A stretch of DNA of 13,786 nt from assembly GCA_050485745.1 (NCBI GenBank), contig JBJHBY010000076.1, forward strand, positions 1 through 13,786, written 5' to 3'. Positions 1 to 6,196 of this stretch are shown one piece after another. This DNA is from JBJHBY01 sp050485745. Lineage in GTDB: Bacteria; Pseudomonadota; Gammaproteobacteria; Pseudomonadales; CAMLJR01. A program made the translations under genes and the position numbers. Numbering within the stretch: position 1 is the stretch's first letter; every line of letters begins with the position of its first letter. The notes beneath the pieces were generated by a model that made no database searches, was not told the DNA's origin, and saw only the letters and a list, made by a program, of their open reading frames with translations.

Positions 1-5
1 GGCAT
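1..5 (-). CDS. Start codon of a gene running off the left edge, probably ubiA
   Basis: On the minus strand the stop codon of ubiC (TGA, bases 7-5) shares its A with an ATG at bases 5-3, giving a TGATG junction typical of translationally coupled genes. In many gammaproteobacteria the gene directly after ubiC is ubiA, the membrane 4-hydroxybenzoate polyprenyltransferase that uses the product of UbiC. Only two coding bases beyond the ATG are visible, so the identity is inferred from context alone. Confidence 0.35.
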
Positions 6-559
6 CAGTTGGCCTCCGTCCAGGGCTGAAAGGCGGGCAGAAACAGTTCCGCCACGAGCAGCGGCCTGCCCGCCAGATAGAACACCGAGCGTCGCGCCCA
101 GAGAGGCACGGCGGTGGCTGTCGTCATCCCGGGCAGGTGACTGCCCGCTGGCAATTGCAGGAGTTCAAAGGGTTCGCGCCGGGGCTGGCCGCGGCGAAAC
201 AGGTGGGCGCCCAGAGAGCGTGCACCGAAGCGGCGCAGATGCCGGTGGCCGCCGCGCAGTGTGGCGGCGGGGAGAATGCTGCGGGCATAGACCCGGGGCA
301 TACCCTCGCAGTACAGCAGCACCTCCCGCACCAGTGTGGCACTGCGGGGAGGGAGGCCAAGACGCCGTCGCTCCTCCGGAGTCGCTGCCTGCCAGCCGTG
401 CCGCAGCACCTCGACGTGAAACCGGCCCATGCCCTGCAGGCGGGCGGTCAGGCTGCCCTCGTCCAGCAGCCAGCGGCCAACCCGCGGCGGCGGGCGCAGG
501 CGTTGCACCGGCTGCCAGCGTGCGGAGGGCCACAAGGCCGGTGACCGGGTATCGGGCAT
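5..559 (-). CDS. ubiC: Chorismate--pyruvate lyase (UbiC)
   Basis: This soluble enzyme removes pyruvate from chorismate to give 4-hydroxybenzoate, the first committed step of ubiquinone synthesis. The 184-residue protein is slightly longer than E. coli UbiC (about 165) and keeps its landmarks: the active-site arginine in LVREVLL (R78, matching E. coli R76), the LWARRSVF segment at 153-160, and the ELFLPA motif near the C-terminus with the active-site glutamate (E171, matching E155). The N-terminal 25 residues are rich in Pro and Arg and may be poorly conserved. The ATG at 559 is preceded by a weak AGGA placed very close to it, so a slightly different start cannot be excluded. The stop overlaps the next start codon (TGATG), implying an operon with a downstream gene, probably ubiA. 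It is divergent from the rubredoxin gene. Confidence 0.95.
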   Translation of the reverse strand: MPDTRSPALWPSARWQPVQRLRPPPRVGRWLLDEGSLTARLQGMGRFHVEVLRHGWQAATPEERRRLGLPPRSATLVREVLLYCEGMPRVYARSILPAATLRGGHRHLRRFGARSLGAHLFRRGQPRREPFELLQLPAGSHLPGMTTATAVPLWARRSVFYLAGRPLLVAELFLPAFQPWTEAN

Positions 560-640
560 GGTCCTGCTCTGCTCGCGAAGAGGGCGGAAGGATGCGCGAA
601 AGGCCTGTCAAATACAACCATTGTGCAGGCGAGCAATGCG

Positions 641-670
641 TTGGGGTTGCCGTCCGGGGTCTGCTAGAAT
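641..670 (+). promoter_or_regulatory. Candidate sigma-70 promoter for the rubredoxin-reductase fusion gene
   Basis: A -35-like TTGGGG (641-646) lies 18 bases before TAGAAT (665-670), which matches TATAAT at 5 of 6 positions and is preceded by TGC, an extended -10 arrangement. Transcription would begin near 677, leaving a leader of about 77 bases before the ATG at 754. The -35 is poor, so the call rests mainly on the -10. No mapped transcript start is available. Confidence 0.5.
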
Positions 671-681
671 GCTCGCCCTGC

Positions 682-697
682 GCCGCCGGCAGGCGGC
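682..697 (+). promoter_or_regulatory. GC-rich hairpin in the leader of the fusion gene
   Basis: GCCGCC (682-687) and GGCGGC (692-697) can pair as a perfect 6-bp stem with a four-base loop. It lies just inside the predicted 5' leader, a few bases after the presumed transcription start. It could stabilise the 5' end of the mRNA or be a chance product of high GC. There is no T-tract, so it does not look like an attenuator. Confidence 0.25.
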
Positions 698-753
698 ATT
701 CCGATTGCAATGTTATCTGCGTACGTGGTGACGACAAGACGAGGACGGAGCTG

Positions 754-2133
754 ATGAGCCGGTGGGAGTGCATTGTTTGCGGCTGGGTCTATGACGAGGC
801 CAAGGGGGACCCCGAGAACGGCGTGCCAGCCGGTACGCGCTGGGAAGATGTTCCCGAGGACTGGCTCTGCCCCGACTGCGGTGTGGGCAAGGAAGACTTC
901 GAGCTGCTCGAGGAAGCGGCCCTGCCGGACGCGCCCCACCACGAGCAGGAAGAGCAGGTCATCGACATCGTGCGCGAGCCGCTGATCATCATCGGCACCG
1001 GCCTGGCCGGCTACAACCTGGTCAAGGAGTTCCGCAAGCACGATCAGGACACCCCGGTGATCCTGATCACCTCGGACGATGGCAGCGCCTACTCCAAGCC
1101 GATGCTGTCCACCGGCTACACCAAGGACACCGACGCGAAAGCCCTGATGCAGCAGGATGCCGGCGCCATGGCGCGCCAGCTCAAGGCCAGCGTCTGGACC
1201 ATGACCCGGGTGACCGAGATCGACACCGCCAACCAGGTGGTCAAGATCGGCGACGCGCGCACCTCCATCCACTACGGCAAGCTGGTGCTGGCACTGGGTG
1301 CCGATGTCATCCGCCCGCCGCTGGAAGGCGATGGTCTGGATCTGGTGTACTCGGTCAACGACCTGCTGGACTACGACGACTTCCGCACCGCGATGAAGCA
1401 GAACAGCGTGAAGAAGGTCTGCCTCATCGGTGGTGGTCTGATCGGTTGTGAATTCACCAACGACCTGCTCAATGGCGGCTTCGAGGTGGAAACCGTGGAC
1501 CCCCTCGGTTACTGCCTGCCCACCCTGCTGCCGGAGCCCGCGGGCAAGGCAGTACAGCGCGGCCTCGAGGCGCTCGGGGCGAAGTTCCACTTTGGCCCCC
1601 TGGTCACAGCGGTCAACAAAAAGCCCGAGGGGGGCCTCAGGGTCAGCCTCAACAACGGCCAGACCATCGATTGTGACCTGGTGGTCTCCGCCGTCGGCGT
1701 GCGCCCGCGCACCGACCTGGCCAAGGCTGCAGGCCTGAGCTGCAACCGCGGCATCGTGGTCAATCGTCGCCTGGAGACCAGCGCCCCCAATGTCTACGCA
1801 CTGGGCGATTGTGCAGAGGTCGAGGGCCATGTACTGGTCTATGTGGCGCCGCTGATGGCAGCTGCCAGGGTGCTGGGCAAGACCCTCGCCGGTGAGCCCT
1901 CCGACGTGGTCTATCCGGCGATGCCGGTGACCATCAAGACCCCGGCCTGCCCGGTGGTGGTGAGCCCGCCGCCAAGGGATGCCCAGGGGCAGTGGCAGGT
2001 GCAGGAGGATGGCAACAATGTGGTTGCGGAGTTCCGCGACGGCGCCGGCCAGCTGCTGGGCTTTGCCCTGACCGGTGAAGGCACGAAGGAGAAGATGCGC
2101 CTGCAGAAGGAGCTGCCGCCGATTCTCTCCTGA
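754..2133 (+). CDS. Rubredoxin fused to NAD(P)H:rubredoxin reductase
   Basis: The 459-residue protein has two parts. Residues 1-54 are a complete rubredoxin with iron ligands C6, C9 (CIVCG) and C39, C42 (CPDCG). After an acidic linker (about 55-73) comes a FAD/NAD(P)-dependent reductase with an N-terminal dinucleotide fold (GTGLAG, 81-86), a second NAD(P)H-binding fold (GGGLIGCE, 226-233) and the FAD-contacting VYALGD (348-352). The family passes electrons from NAD(P)H through FAD to rubredoxin, which feeds enzymes such as alkane hydroxylase or oxygen- and peroxide-reducing partners. Pseudomonas has separate rubredoxin and reductase genes at this locus; here they are one chain. The ATG at 754 is chosen because it starts the rubredoxin fold and follows GAGG/GGAG. 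The open frame extends upstream to 220, but that part is antisense to ubiC. The terminal electron acceptor is not encoded nearby. Confidence 0.93.
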   Translation: MSRWECIVCGWVYDEAKGDPENGVPAGTRWEDVPEDWLCPDCGVGKEDFELLEEAALPDAPHHEQEEQVIDIVREPLIIIGTGLAGYNLVKEFRKHDQDTPVILITSDDGSAYSKPMLSTGYTKDTDAKALMQQDAGAMARQLKASVWTMTRVTEIDTANQVVKIGDARTSIHYGKLVLALGADVIRPPLEGDGLDLVYSVNDLLDYDDFRTAMKQNSVKKVCLIGGGLIGCEFTNDLLNGGFEVETVDPLGYCLPTLLPEPAGKAVQRGLEALGAKFHFGPLVTAVNKKPEGGLRVSLNNGQTIDCDLVVSAVGVRPRTDLAKAAGLSCNRGIVVNRRLETSAPNVYALGDCAEVEGHVLVYVAPLMAAARVLGKTLAGEPSDVVYPAMPVTIKTPACPVVVSPPPRDAQGQWQVQEDGNNVVAEFRDGAGQLLGFALTGEGTKEKMRLQKELPPILS

Positions 2134-2139
2134 TGGTGC

Positions 2140-2173
2140 GCGGCCCCGGGGTCTTTACCACTCCCGGGGCCGC
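2140..2173 (+). terminator. Strong hairpin after the fusion gene, possible terminator
   Basis: Eleven bases (2140-2150, GCGGCCCCGGG) pair perfectly with 2163-2173 (CCCGGGGCCGC) across a 12-base loop, starting seven bases after the stop codon at 2133. No T-tract follows, so it is not a textbook intrinsic terminator. It could still cause pausing, act with Rho, or protect the 3' end of the upstream mRNA. Confidence 0.45.
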
Positions 2174-2246
2174 CGGTTACAGTGAGCGGCGCGGTGCCGG
2201 CCGTTGTCGTCGGTGCTGCCGGGTCCCCCGATCCAGTCACGATAAT
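2154..2246 (+). promoter_or_regulatory. Weak promoter elements upstream of the HU gene
   Basis: Two weak candidates are visible. TTTACC (2154-2159) lies 18 bases before TACAGT (2178-2183), each matching consensus at four of six positions; the -35 falls inside the loop of the preceding hairpin. Closer to the gene, GATAAT (2241-2246) matches the -10 at five of six positions but has no -35 at the proper distance. HU genes are usually strongly transcribed, so a dedicated promoter is expected, but these bases do not settle which one. Confidence 0.25.
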
Positions 2247-2265
2247 TCACAGCGAGGGAATCTGC

Positions 2266-2538
2266 ATGCGCAAGCCCGATCTTGCCGCCTTCATTGCCGA
2301 CAGGGCGGATCTGCCCGCGGAGAAAGCCAATCGCGTACTTTCCGCCATTCTCGACGAAATGACCAATGCCCTGAGCCGTGGCGACAATGTCGGCCTGGTT
2401 GGTTTCGGCACCTTTGAAACCCGCAAGCGGGGCGCGCGGACCGGCAAAAACCCCCAGACCGGGGAGTCGATCCAGATTGCCGCCAGCACCAGTGTTGGCT
2501 TCAAGCCTGGCAAGGCACTGAAGGACGCCCTCAACTGA
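2266..2538 (+). CDS. hupA: Nucleoid-associated protein HU
   Basis: HU binds DNA without sequence specificity as a dimer, bends and constrains it, and assists replication, repair and recombination. The 90-residue protein has the standard length. It shows the helical dimerisation half (1-45), the signature GFGTF (46-50), and the basic beta-arm (about 52-77) containing RKRGARTGKNPQTGE with the DNA-intercalating proline at P63. The ATG at 2266 follows GAGGGA at 2254-2259 with six-base spacing. The frame continues upstream to 2182, but that extension has no HU homology. HU rather than IHF is favoured by the overall sequence and by the Pseudomonas gene order, in which an HU gene sits beside the rubredoxin reductase gene. 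The choice of hupA over hupB rests on that synteny only. Confidence 0.93.
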   Translation: MRKPDLAAFIADRADLPAEKANRVLSAILDEMTNALSRGDNVGLVGFGTFETRKRGARTGKNPQTGESIQIAASTSVGFKPGKALKDALN

Positions 2539-2576
2539 TTTCACGGCCGCCCGACGGGCGCAGCCCGGAGTGACGG

Positions 2577-3857
2577 ATGACGATGCGGCTGGCCCTGCAC
2601 TGGCAAATCCTGCTCGCCATTCTGCTGGCCGCCCTGGCCGGCAGCTGGAGCGGCACCGAGGGTGCATTCTTCGGTGTCAGCTTCTATGCGGTGTACGGCT
2701 TCATCGGCAAGCTGTTCCTCAACGCCCTGCTGATGATCATCGTGCCCTTGATCACGGCCTCCATCATCACCGCCGTGGCGGGCATCGGTACCGGTGAGCA
2801 CCTGGGCCGGCTCGGCCTCAAGACCATCCTTTTTTATACACTGTCCAGTCTCGCGGCCATTCTGGTCGGGCTGATCCTGGTGAACCTTATCGCCCCGGGG
2901 CTGGCCAATGGCGAGCCGGTGGGTGAGCGCCTCAACCTGTCACAGGATGACGAGCAGCTGAGTTCGCTGCTGCAGCAGGTCGGTGATCACGACGCCGGGG
3001 ATATCGCCGCGGTGTTCATCCGCATGATCCCCCCCAACGTGATTGCCGCCGCCGCCGAGGGGCAGATGCTGGGGCTGATTTTCTTCAGCCTGTTGTTCGG
3101 CTTTTTCATGACACGGCTACAGGGGGAGCCGGGGCGCATCCTGCTCGGTTTCTGGCAGGGCGTGTTCGATGTGATGCTGGGGATGACGATGCTGGTGATG
3201 CGCTTTGCGCCCATCGGCGTGTTTGGCCTGGTGGCACAGACGGTGGCCGCCACCGGTTTTGCCGCATTCCAGCCCCTGCTGTGGTTTTTCCTGACGACCG
3301 CCCTGGCCCTGCTGCTGCATGCGTTCGTGGTCCTGCCCCTGGCGCTGCGCTGGGTCGGGAGGGTGCGACCTGGTGCGCACATCAAGGCGATGTCCCCGGC
3401 CATCCTGACGGCTTTTTCCACCGCCTCCAGTGCAGCGACGCTGCCGCTGACCCTGGAGTGTGTGGAAAAAAATGCCGGCGTCTCCAACCGGACCACGGGT
3501 TTCGTACTGCCCCTCGGCGCCACCATCAACATGGATGGCACGGCGCTGTATGAATGTGTGGCGGCGATCTTCATCGCCCAGGCCTATGGCCTGGACCTCA
3601 CCCTTGGCCAGCAGTTCCTGATCGTGGTGGTGGCCCTGTTGACCTCGATCGGCGTCGCCGGCATACCCGCGGCGAGCCTGGTGGCGATCGCCATCATCCT
3701 CACCACCATCGGCTTGCCCCTCGAGGGCCTGGGCCTGTTGCTGGTGACAGACCGTATCCTCGACATGATGCGCACCGCGGTGAACATATTCAGTGATTCC
3801 TGTGGTGCCGTGATCATCGCCCGCAGTGAGGGCGAGGCCACCCGGATCGGGGTCTGA
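2577..3857 (+). CDS. DAACS-family symporter, probably for glutamate/aspartate
   Basis: This 426-residue inner-membrane protein belongs to the dicarboxylate/amino acid:cation symporter family (GltP, DctA, GltPh). Hydrophobic segments run along its length. The family landmarks are the re-entrant hairpin 1 serine-rich motif STASSAATLP (281-290), NMDGT in the discontinuous helix 7 (318-322), hairpin 2 around IGVAGIPAAS (358-367), and a final helix with D392, D396, R399, N403 and D407. D396 and R399 occupy the positions that in GltPh contact the substrate amino group and side-chain carboxylate, so an acidic amino acid is more likely than a C4-dicarboxylate; DctA-type proteins lack the first aspartate. 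That assignment is inference from residues. The start at 2577 follows GGAG with six-base spacing, and a second ATG at 2583 is possible. It lies 38 bases after the HU gene. Confidence 0.9.
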   Translation: MTMRLALHWQILLAILLAALAGSWSGTEGAFFGVSFYAVYGFIGKLFLNALLMIIVPLITASIITAVAGIGTGEHLGRLGLKTILFYTLSSLAAILVGLILVNLIAPGLANGEPVGERLNLSQDDEQLSSLLQQVGDHDAGDIAAVFIRMIPPNVIAAAAEGQMLGLIFFSLLFGFFMTRLQGEPGRILLGFWQGVFDVMLGMTMLVMRFAPIGVFGLVAQTVAATGFAAFQPLLWFFLTTALALLLHAFVVLPLALRWVGRVRPGAHIKAMSPAILTAFSTASSAATLPLTLECVEKNAGVSNRTTGFVLPLGATINMDGTALYECVAAIFIAQAYGLDLTLGQQFLIVVVALLTSIGVAGIPAASLVAIAIILTTIGLPLEGLGLLLVTDRILDMMRTAVNIFSDSCGAVIIARSEGEATRIGV

Positions 3858-4579
3858 TGATGACGCGGCCATCGACGCTGCTGGCGTACCCGCAACCCGC
3901 GGTTCTGTTGTTGCTCCTGTTGCTGTTGCCTCCGCCTGCACTGGCAGGGACTGCGGCGCTATTGCAGCAACTGGGCGTGGTCGATGCGCTGGAGGGCTTT
4001 CCCACTGTGCTGGAGCTGGCGGCGGCAGCTCGCAACGAAGAATCGCGTCCCCCCGGCCCGGTTACTGTGGACGCCTTGTTGCAGCGTGTGGTGGCGCGGG
4101 TCGAGTCGGAGGTCGCCGGTGATCAGCGTGAAGCGGCTGCCGCCCTGCTGTCCTCACCGTTGGCACGACGGGCGCGGGGGCGAGTGGAGGCAGCGGCCGG
4201 GCCGGATCAGTTCCAGCGTGTCGCTTCCTATCGGGAGCAGCTGCGTGCGCGGCCACCCCTGCCAGTGCGGCGCGAGCTGTTGCAGCAACTGGTGGTGGCG
4301 AGTCGTTCCGCGGAGCTGGCCGCGGCGCTGCAGGGGCTGGCTGAAGCCTTGCTCGATCCAGGGGTGGAACAGACGCCGGGGGTTCTCGCCGCGCGTCAGG
4401 CTGCGCGCAGTAATGCCATGCAGCCGGTGCTCGAGGATTACTACCTGTACGTGTATCGCCATCTGCGCAACGAAGAGCTGCGCCAGTACCATGCGCTGCT
4501 GCGTGAGGCGCCGGTGCAGGCGGTGCTGGCGGCCGCCCTTCAGGCCCTGACCGAGCCCGACCGGGCTGCGGGTCCCTGA
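3857..4579 (+). CDS. Exported helical protein of unknown function
   Basis: I do not recognise this 240-residue protein. It begins with a clear signal peptide: a basic start, a run of leucines (17-24), PPP and ALA before a likely cleavage after residue 30, so it is probably periplasmic. The mature part is rich in Ala, Leu, Arg and Gln and predicted to be mostly helical. A segment near the end (about 191-222, PVLEDYYLYVYRHLRNEEL...) vaguely recalls DUF2059-type helical repeats, but the match is weak. The first ATG overlaps the symporter stop codon (TGATG) and is followed at once by a second ATG at 3860, which is better spaced from the GGGG at 3849-3852 and may be the real start. The overlap implies cotranslation with the symporter. 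A role in transport or envelope maintenance is possible but unsupported. Confidence 0.75.
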   Translation: MMTRPSTLLAYPQPAVLLLLLLLLPPPALAGTAALLQQLGVVDALEGFPTVLELAAAARNEESRPPGPVTVDALLQRVVARVESEVAGDQREAAAALLSSPLARRARGRVEAAAGPDQFQRVASYREQLRARPPLPVRRELLQQLVVASRSAELAAALQGLAEALLDPGVEQTPGVLAARQAARSNAMQPVLEDYYLYVYRHLRNEELRQYHALLREAPVQAVLAAALQALTEPDRAAGP

Positions 4580-4585
4580 GGGCTT

Positions 4586-4601
4586 GCCGGCCGTTGCCGG
4601 C
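4586..4601. terminator. Hairpin between convergent genes, possible bidirectional terminator
   Basis: GCCGGC (4586-4591) and GCCGGC (4596-4601) pair across the loop CGTT, seven bases after the stop at 4579. They lie in the 49-base gap between the exported-protein gene and the convergent HDOD gene. It could serve both strands. No T-tract is present on either side, which lowers confidence. Confidence 0.35.
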
Positions 4602-4628
4602 CGGGTCAGCGCGGTTTCGGGGTGCGCC

Positions 4629-5996
4629 TCACGCCGCCATGCCGGCGGCGATATGGCGCAGTTCGTTTCCCGCCTGTACCACATGGTCAATGGCTGCCGC
4701 GGCGCGCTCCGGCTCAATGCCAAGCCGCTGCCAGACCTGTGTCGGCACCGGCTCCAGGGGCGCGTTGCCGATGCCGCGCTCGCGCAGCAGTCGCAGGGTG
4801 GCGTAGATGAGCAGGGCGTAGTGGGCATCCGGGCCATCGTAGTCCGGGTTGTTCTGGTGGCGCAGGGCAATGCTCACGGTATCCGGCATGCTCCACAGGC
4901 GCATCAGCCAGGCGGCCATCTGCTCCCGGGTGACCCCCAGCAGGTGGCGCTCGATGTGTCCGTGCGGTACCCGCGGATTGGCCTCCTGCATGCGGCAATA
5001 GCGCTCAAAGTGGGGCGGAAACACCTCGGCCAGCAACAGATAGCCGAAGTTGTGCAGCAGGCCACCCAGATAGGCCAGGCCGATGGTGGGGCGCTCCTTC
5101 GGCGGGATCGTACCCACCAGTGCCTCGACGCCGGTAGCGGCATAGACCGCCTGTTGCCAGTAGGGTGTGAAGCCCCGGGGGGCCTCTCGGGGCAGCTGCA
5201 ACGTGCGTCCCAGGGACAGGCCCAGGGCGAGGTTCAGCACCAGGTCGAAGCCCAGTACCCGCACGATGGCATCGTGGACTGATTTGATGCGTCCAGGTGC
5301 CGCGTAATACGGGGAGGCCGCCCAGCTCACCACCTGGGCGGCGAGTGACGGGTCCGACTCGACGATGTCGCTCAGGTCCTTGATGTCGGCATAGGGGTCG
5401 ACACGCAGCTTGATGATGCGCTGCGCGGTCTCCGGCAGGGGCGGCAGCTCCAGGGTTTCCTCCAGGCGCTGGCGCACCCGCAGCTGGGTGAAGCTGGCTA
5501 CTGCCCGGGTGATGTCGGCCGTGTCCTCGGCCTGGTCGCAGCTGGCCTTCTCCAGAGTGGCAAGAGGGACGCTCACCGGAGCCACCACGGCACTGTCGGT
5601 GAGCTGGCGGAAGTCCTCCGCGGACATGCGGATGAAACTGTCGTCGCCGGTCGCGAGCAGCAGCTCCGGCTGCTCCAGCAAAATCGAATCGACCAGGGTG
5701 GGCATGTCGAAGATGGGCAAGCCGGGAAGATCTTTCAGCCCGCGCTGTGTGATCAGGCGATGGCAGACCTCGGGGCAGAGTGCCCGCCACTGCCCGCCAA
5801 AGCGCGCGGTGACCCGCTCCAGGTCGATGAGGCTGTTGGTGCCACTGAGGACCTGCAGGCGTTCCTCGCCCTGCTTGAGCAGGGTGGTGCGAACCACGGG
5901 GATGGGGCCCGAGGCGGTGCCGGGAGGAAAGTCGAGCAGATGGAAGGCAATGGGACGCTTGCGCAGAAATGCGTCCACAGTGGCGGGGATGGGCAT
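4629..5996 (-). CDS. YbaK-like deacylase domain fused to an HDOD domain
   Basis: The 455-residue protein has two recognisable parts. Residues 1-150 resemble YbaK/ProX aminoacyl-tRNA deacylase domains (FLRKRPIAFHLLDFPP, then VVRTTLL, LPGLPIFDMPTLVD). By eye, the lysine normally found in VVKT is arginine (R36), so editing activity is doubtful. Residues about 180-385 form an HDOD domain (LPPLPETAQRII, IVESDPSLAAQVVSWA, then LGGLLHNFGYLLL). The metal-binding HD pair appears as H315-N316, as expected for HDOD proteins, which are usually regulatory scaffolds and not phosphohydrolases. The start at 5996 is chosen because AGGAG sits six bases upstream and residue 1 begins the YbaK-like fold; the frame itself extends to 6068. 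It lies downstream of recG on the same strand after a 200-base gap. A signalling or stress role is inferred from the domains only. Confidence 0.88.
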   Translation of the reverse strand: MPIPATVDAFLRKRPIAFHLLDFPPGTASGPIPVVRTTLLKQGEERLQVLSGTNSLIDLERVTARFGGQWRALCPEVCHRLITQRGLKDLPGLPIFDMPTLVDSILLEQPELLLATGDDSFIRMSAEDFRQLTDSAVVAPVSVPLATLEKASCDQAEDTADITRAVASFTQLRVRQRLEETLELPPLPETAQRIIKLRVDPYADIKDLSDIVESDPSLAAQVVSWAASPYYAAPGRIKSVHDAIVRVLGFDLVLNLALGLSLGRTLQLPREAPRGFTPYWQQAVYAATGVEALVGTIPPKERPTIGLAYLGGLLHNFGYLLLAEVFPPHFERYCRMQEANPRVPHGHIERHLLGVTREQMAAWLMRLWSMPDTVSIALRHQNNPDYDGPDAHYALLIYATLRLLRERGIGNAPLEPVPTQVWQRLGIEPERAAAAIDHVVQAGNELRHIAAGMAA

Positions 5997-6196
5997 GGTG
6001 TTCTCCTGAATCGCGGTTCCCTGGCCCCCGGCGGGTACTCGGCAGCCCTGCTTCACGGCCGGTTGCATGGCGGGCCCGGCGCTGGCCGGCGGGGTATTTC
6101 CCTATAGTCTAGACGCCTTGACGCGGACTGGTACCCGGTAATGCGCCGACTGGTTCACAGCCCGTACTTGTCATGCATTTGTTCATGCCCCGGGGT
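5997..6196. other. Intergenic region between recG and the HDOD gene
   Basis: This 200-base gap probably holds the end of the recG transcript and the promoter of the HDOD gene. On the minus strand, TATAGG within the AT-richer stretch around 6098-6113 is -10-like, but no matching -35 lies 16-18 bases upstream. A short stem (CCGGC 6076-6080 with GCCGG 6085-6089) could form in the HDOD leader. No small gene or RNA could be supported. Confidence 0.3.

Noticed and set aside
606..611. Perfect TTGACA on the minus strand, as a ubiC -35 element
   Set aside because: No acceptable -10 lies 16-18 bases downstream, so a ubiC promoter here could not be supported.
220..753. Upstream extension of the rubredoxin frame by 178 codons
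   Set aside because: It is antisense to ubiC, composition-driven and without rubredoxin homology. The ATG at 754 has a ribosome binding site and starts the fold.
664..1830. Long open frame of 388 codons on the minus strand
   Set aside because: It is antisense to the rubredoxin reductase gene. Its His/Gln/Asp/Val-rich composition is typical of shadows in high-GC DNA.
2548..2560. 5-bp hairpin CGCCC-GAC-GGGCG between HU and the symporter
   Set aside because: It is short, without a T-tract, and in GC-rich DNA where such stems are common.
3117..3941. Open frame of 274 codons on the minus strand
   Set aside because: It is antisense to the symporter, rich in His, Gln and Gly, with no start signal or homology.
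6119..6144. TTGACG ... TAATGC on the plus strand as a promoter
   Set aside because: The spacing is 15 bases, and it would drive antisense transcription into recG with no gene downstream.
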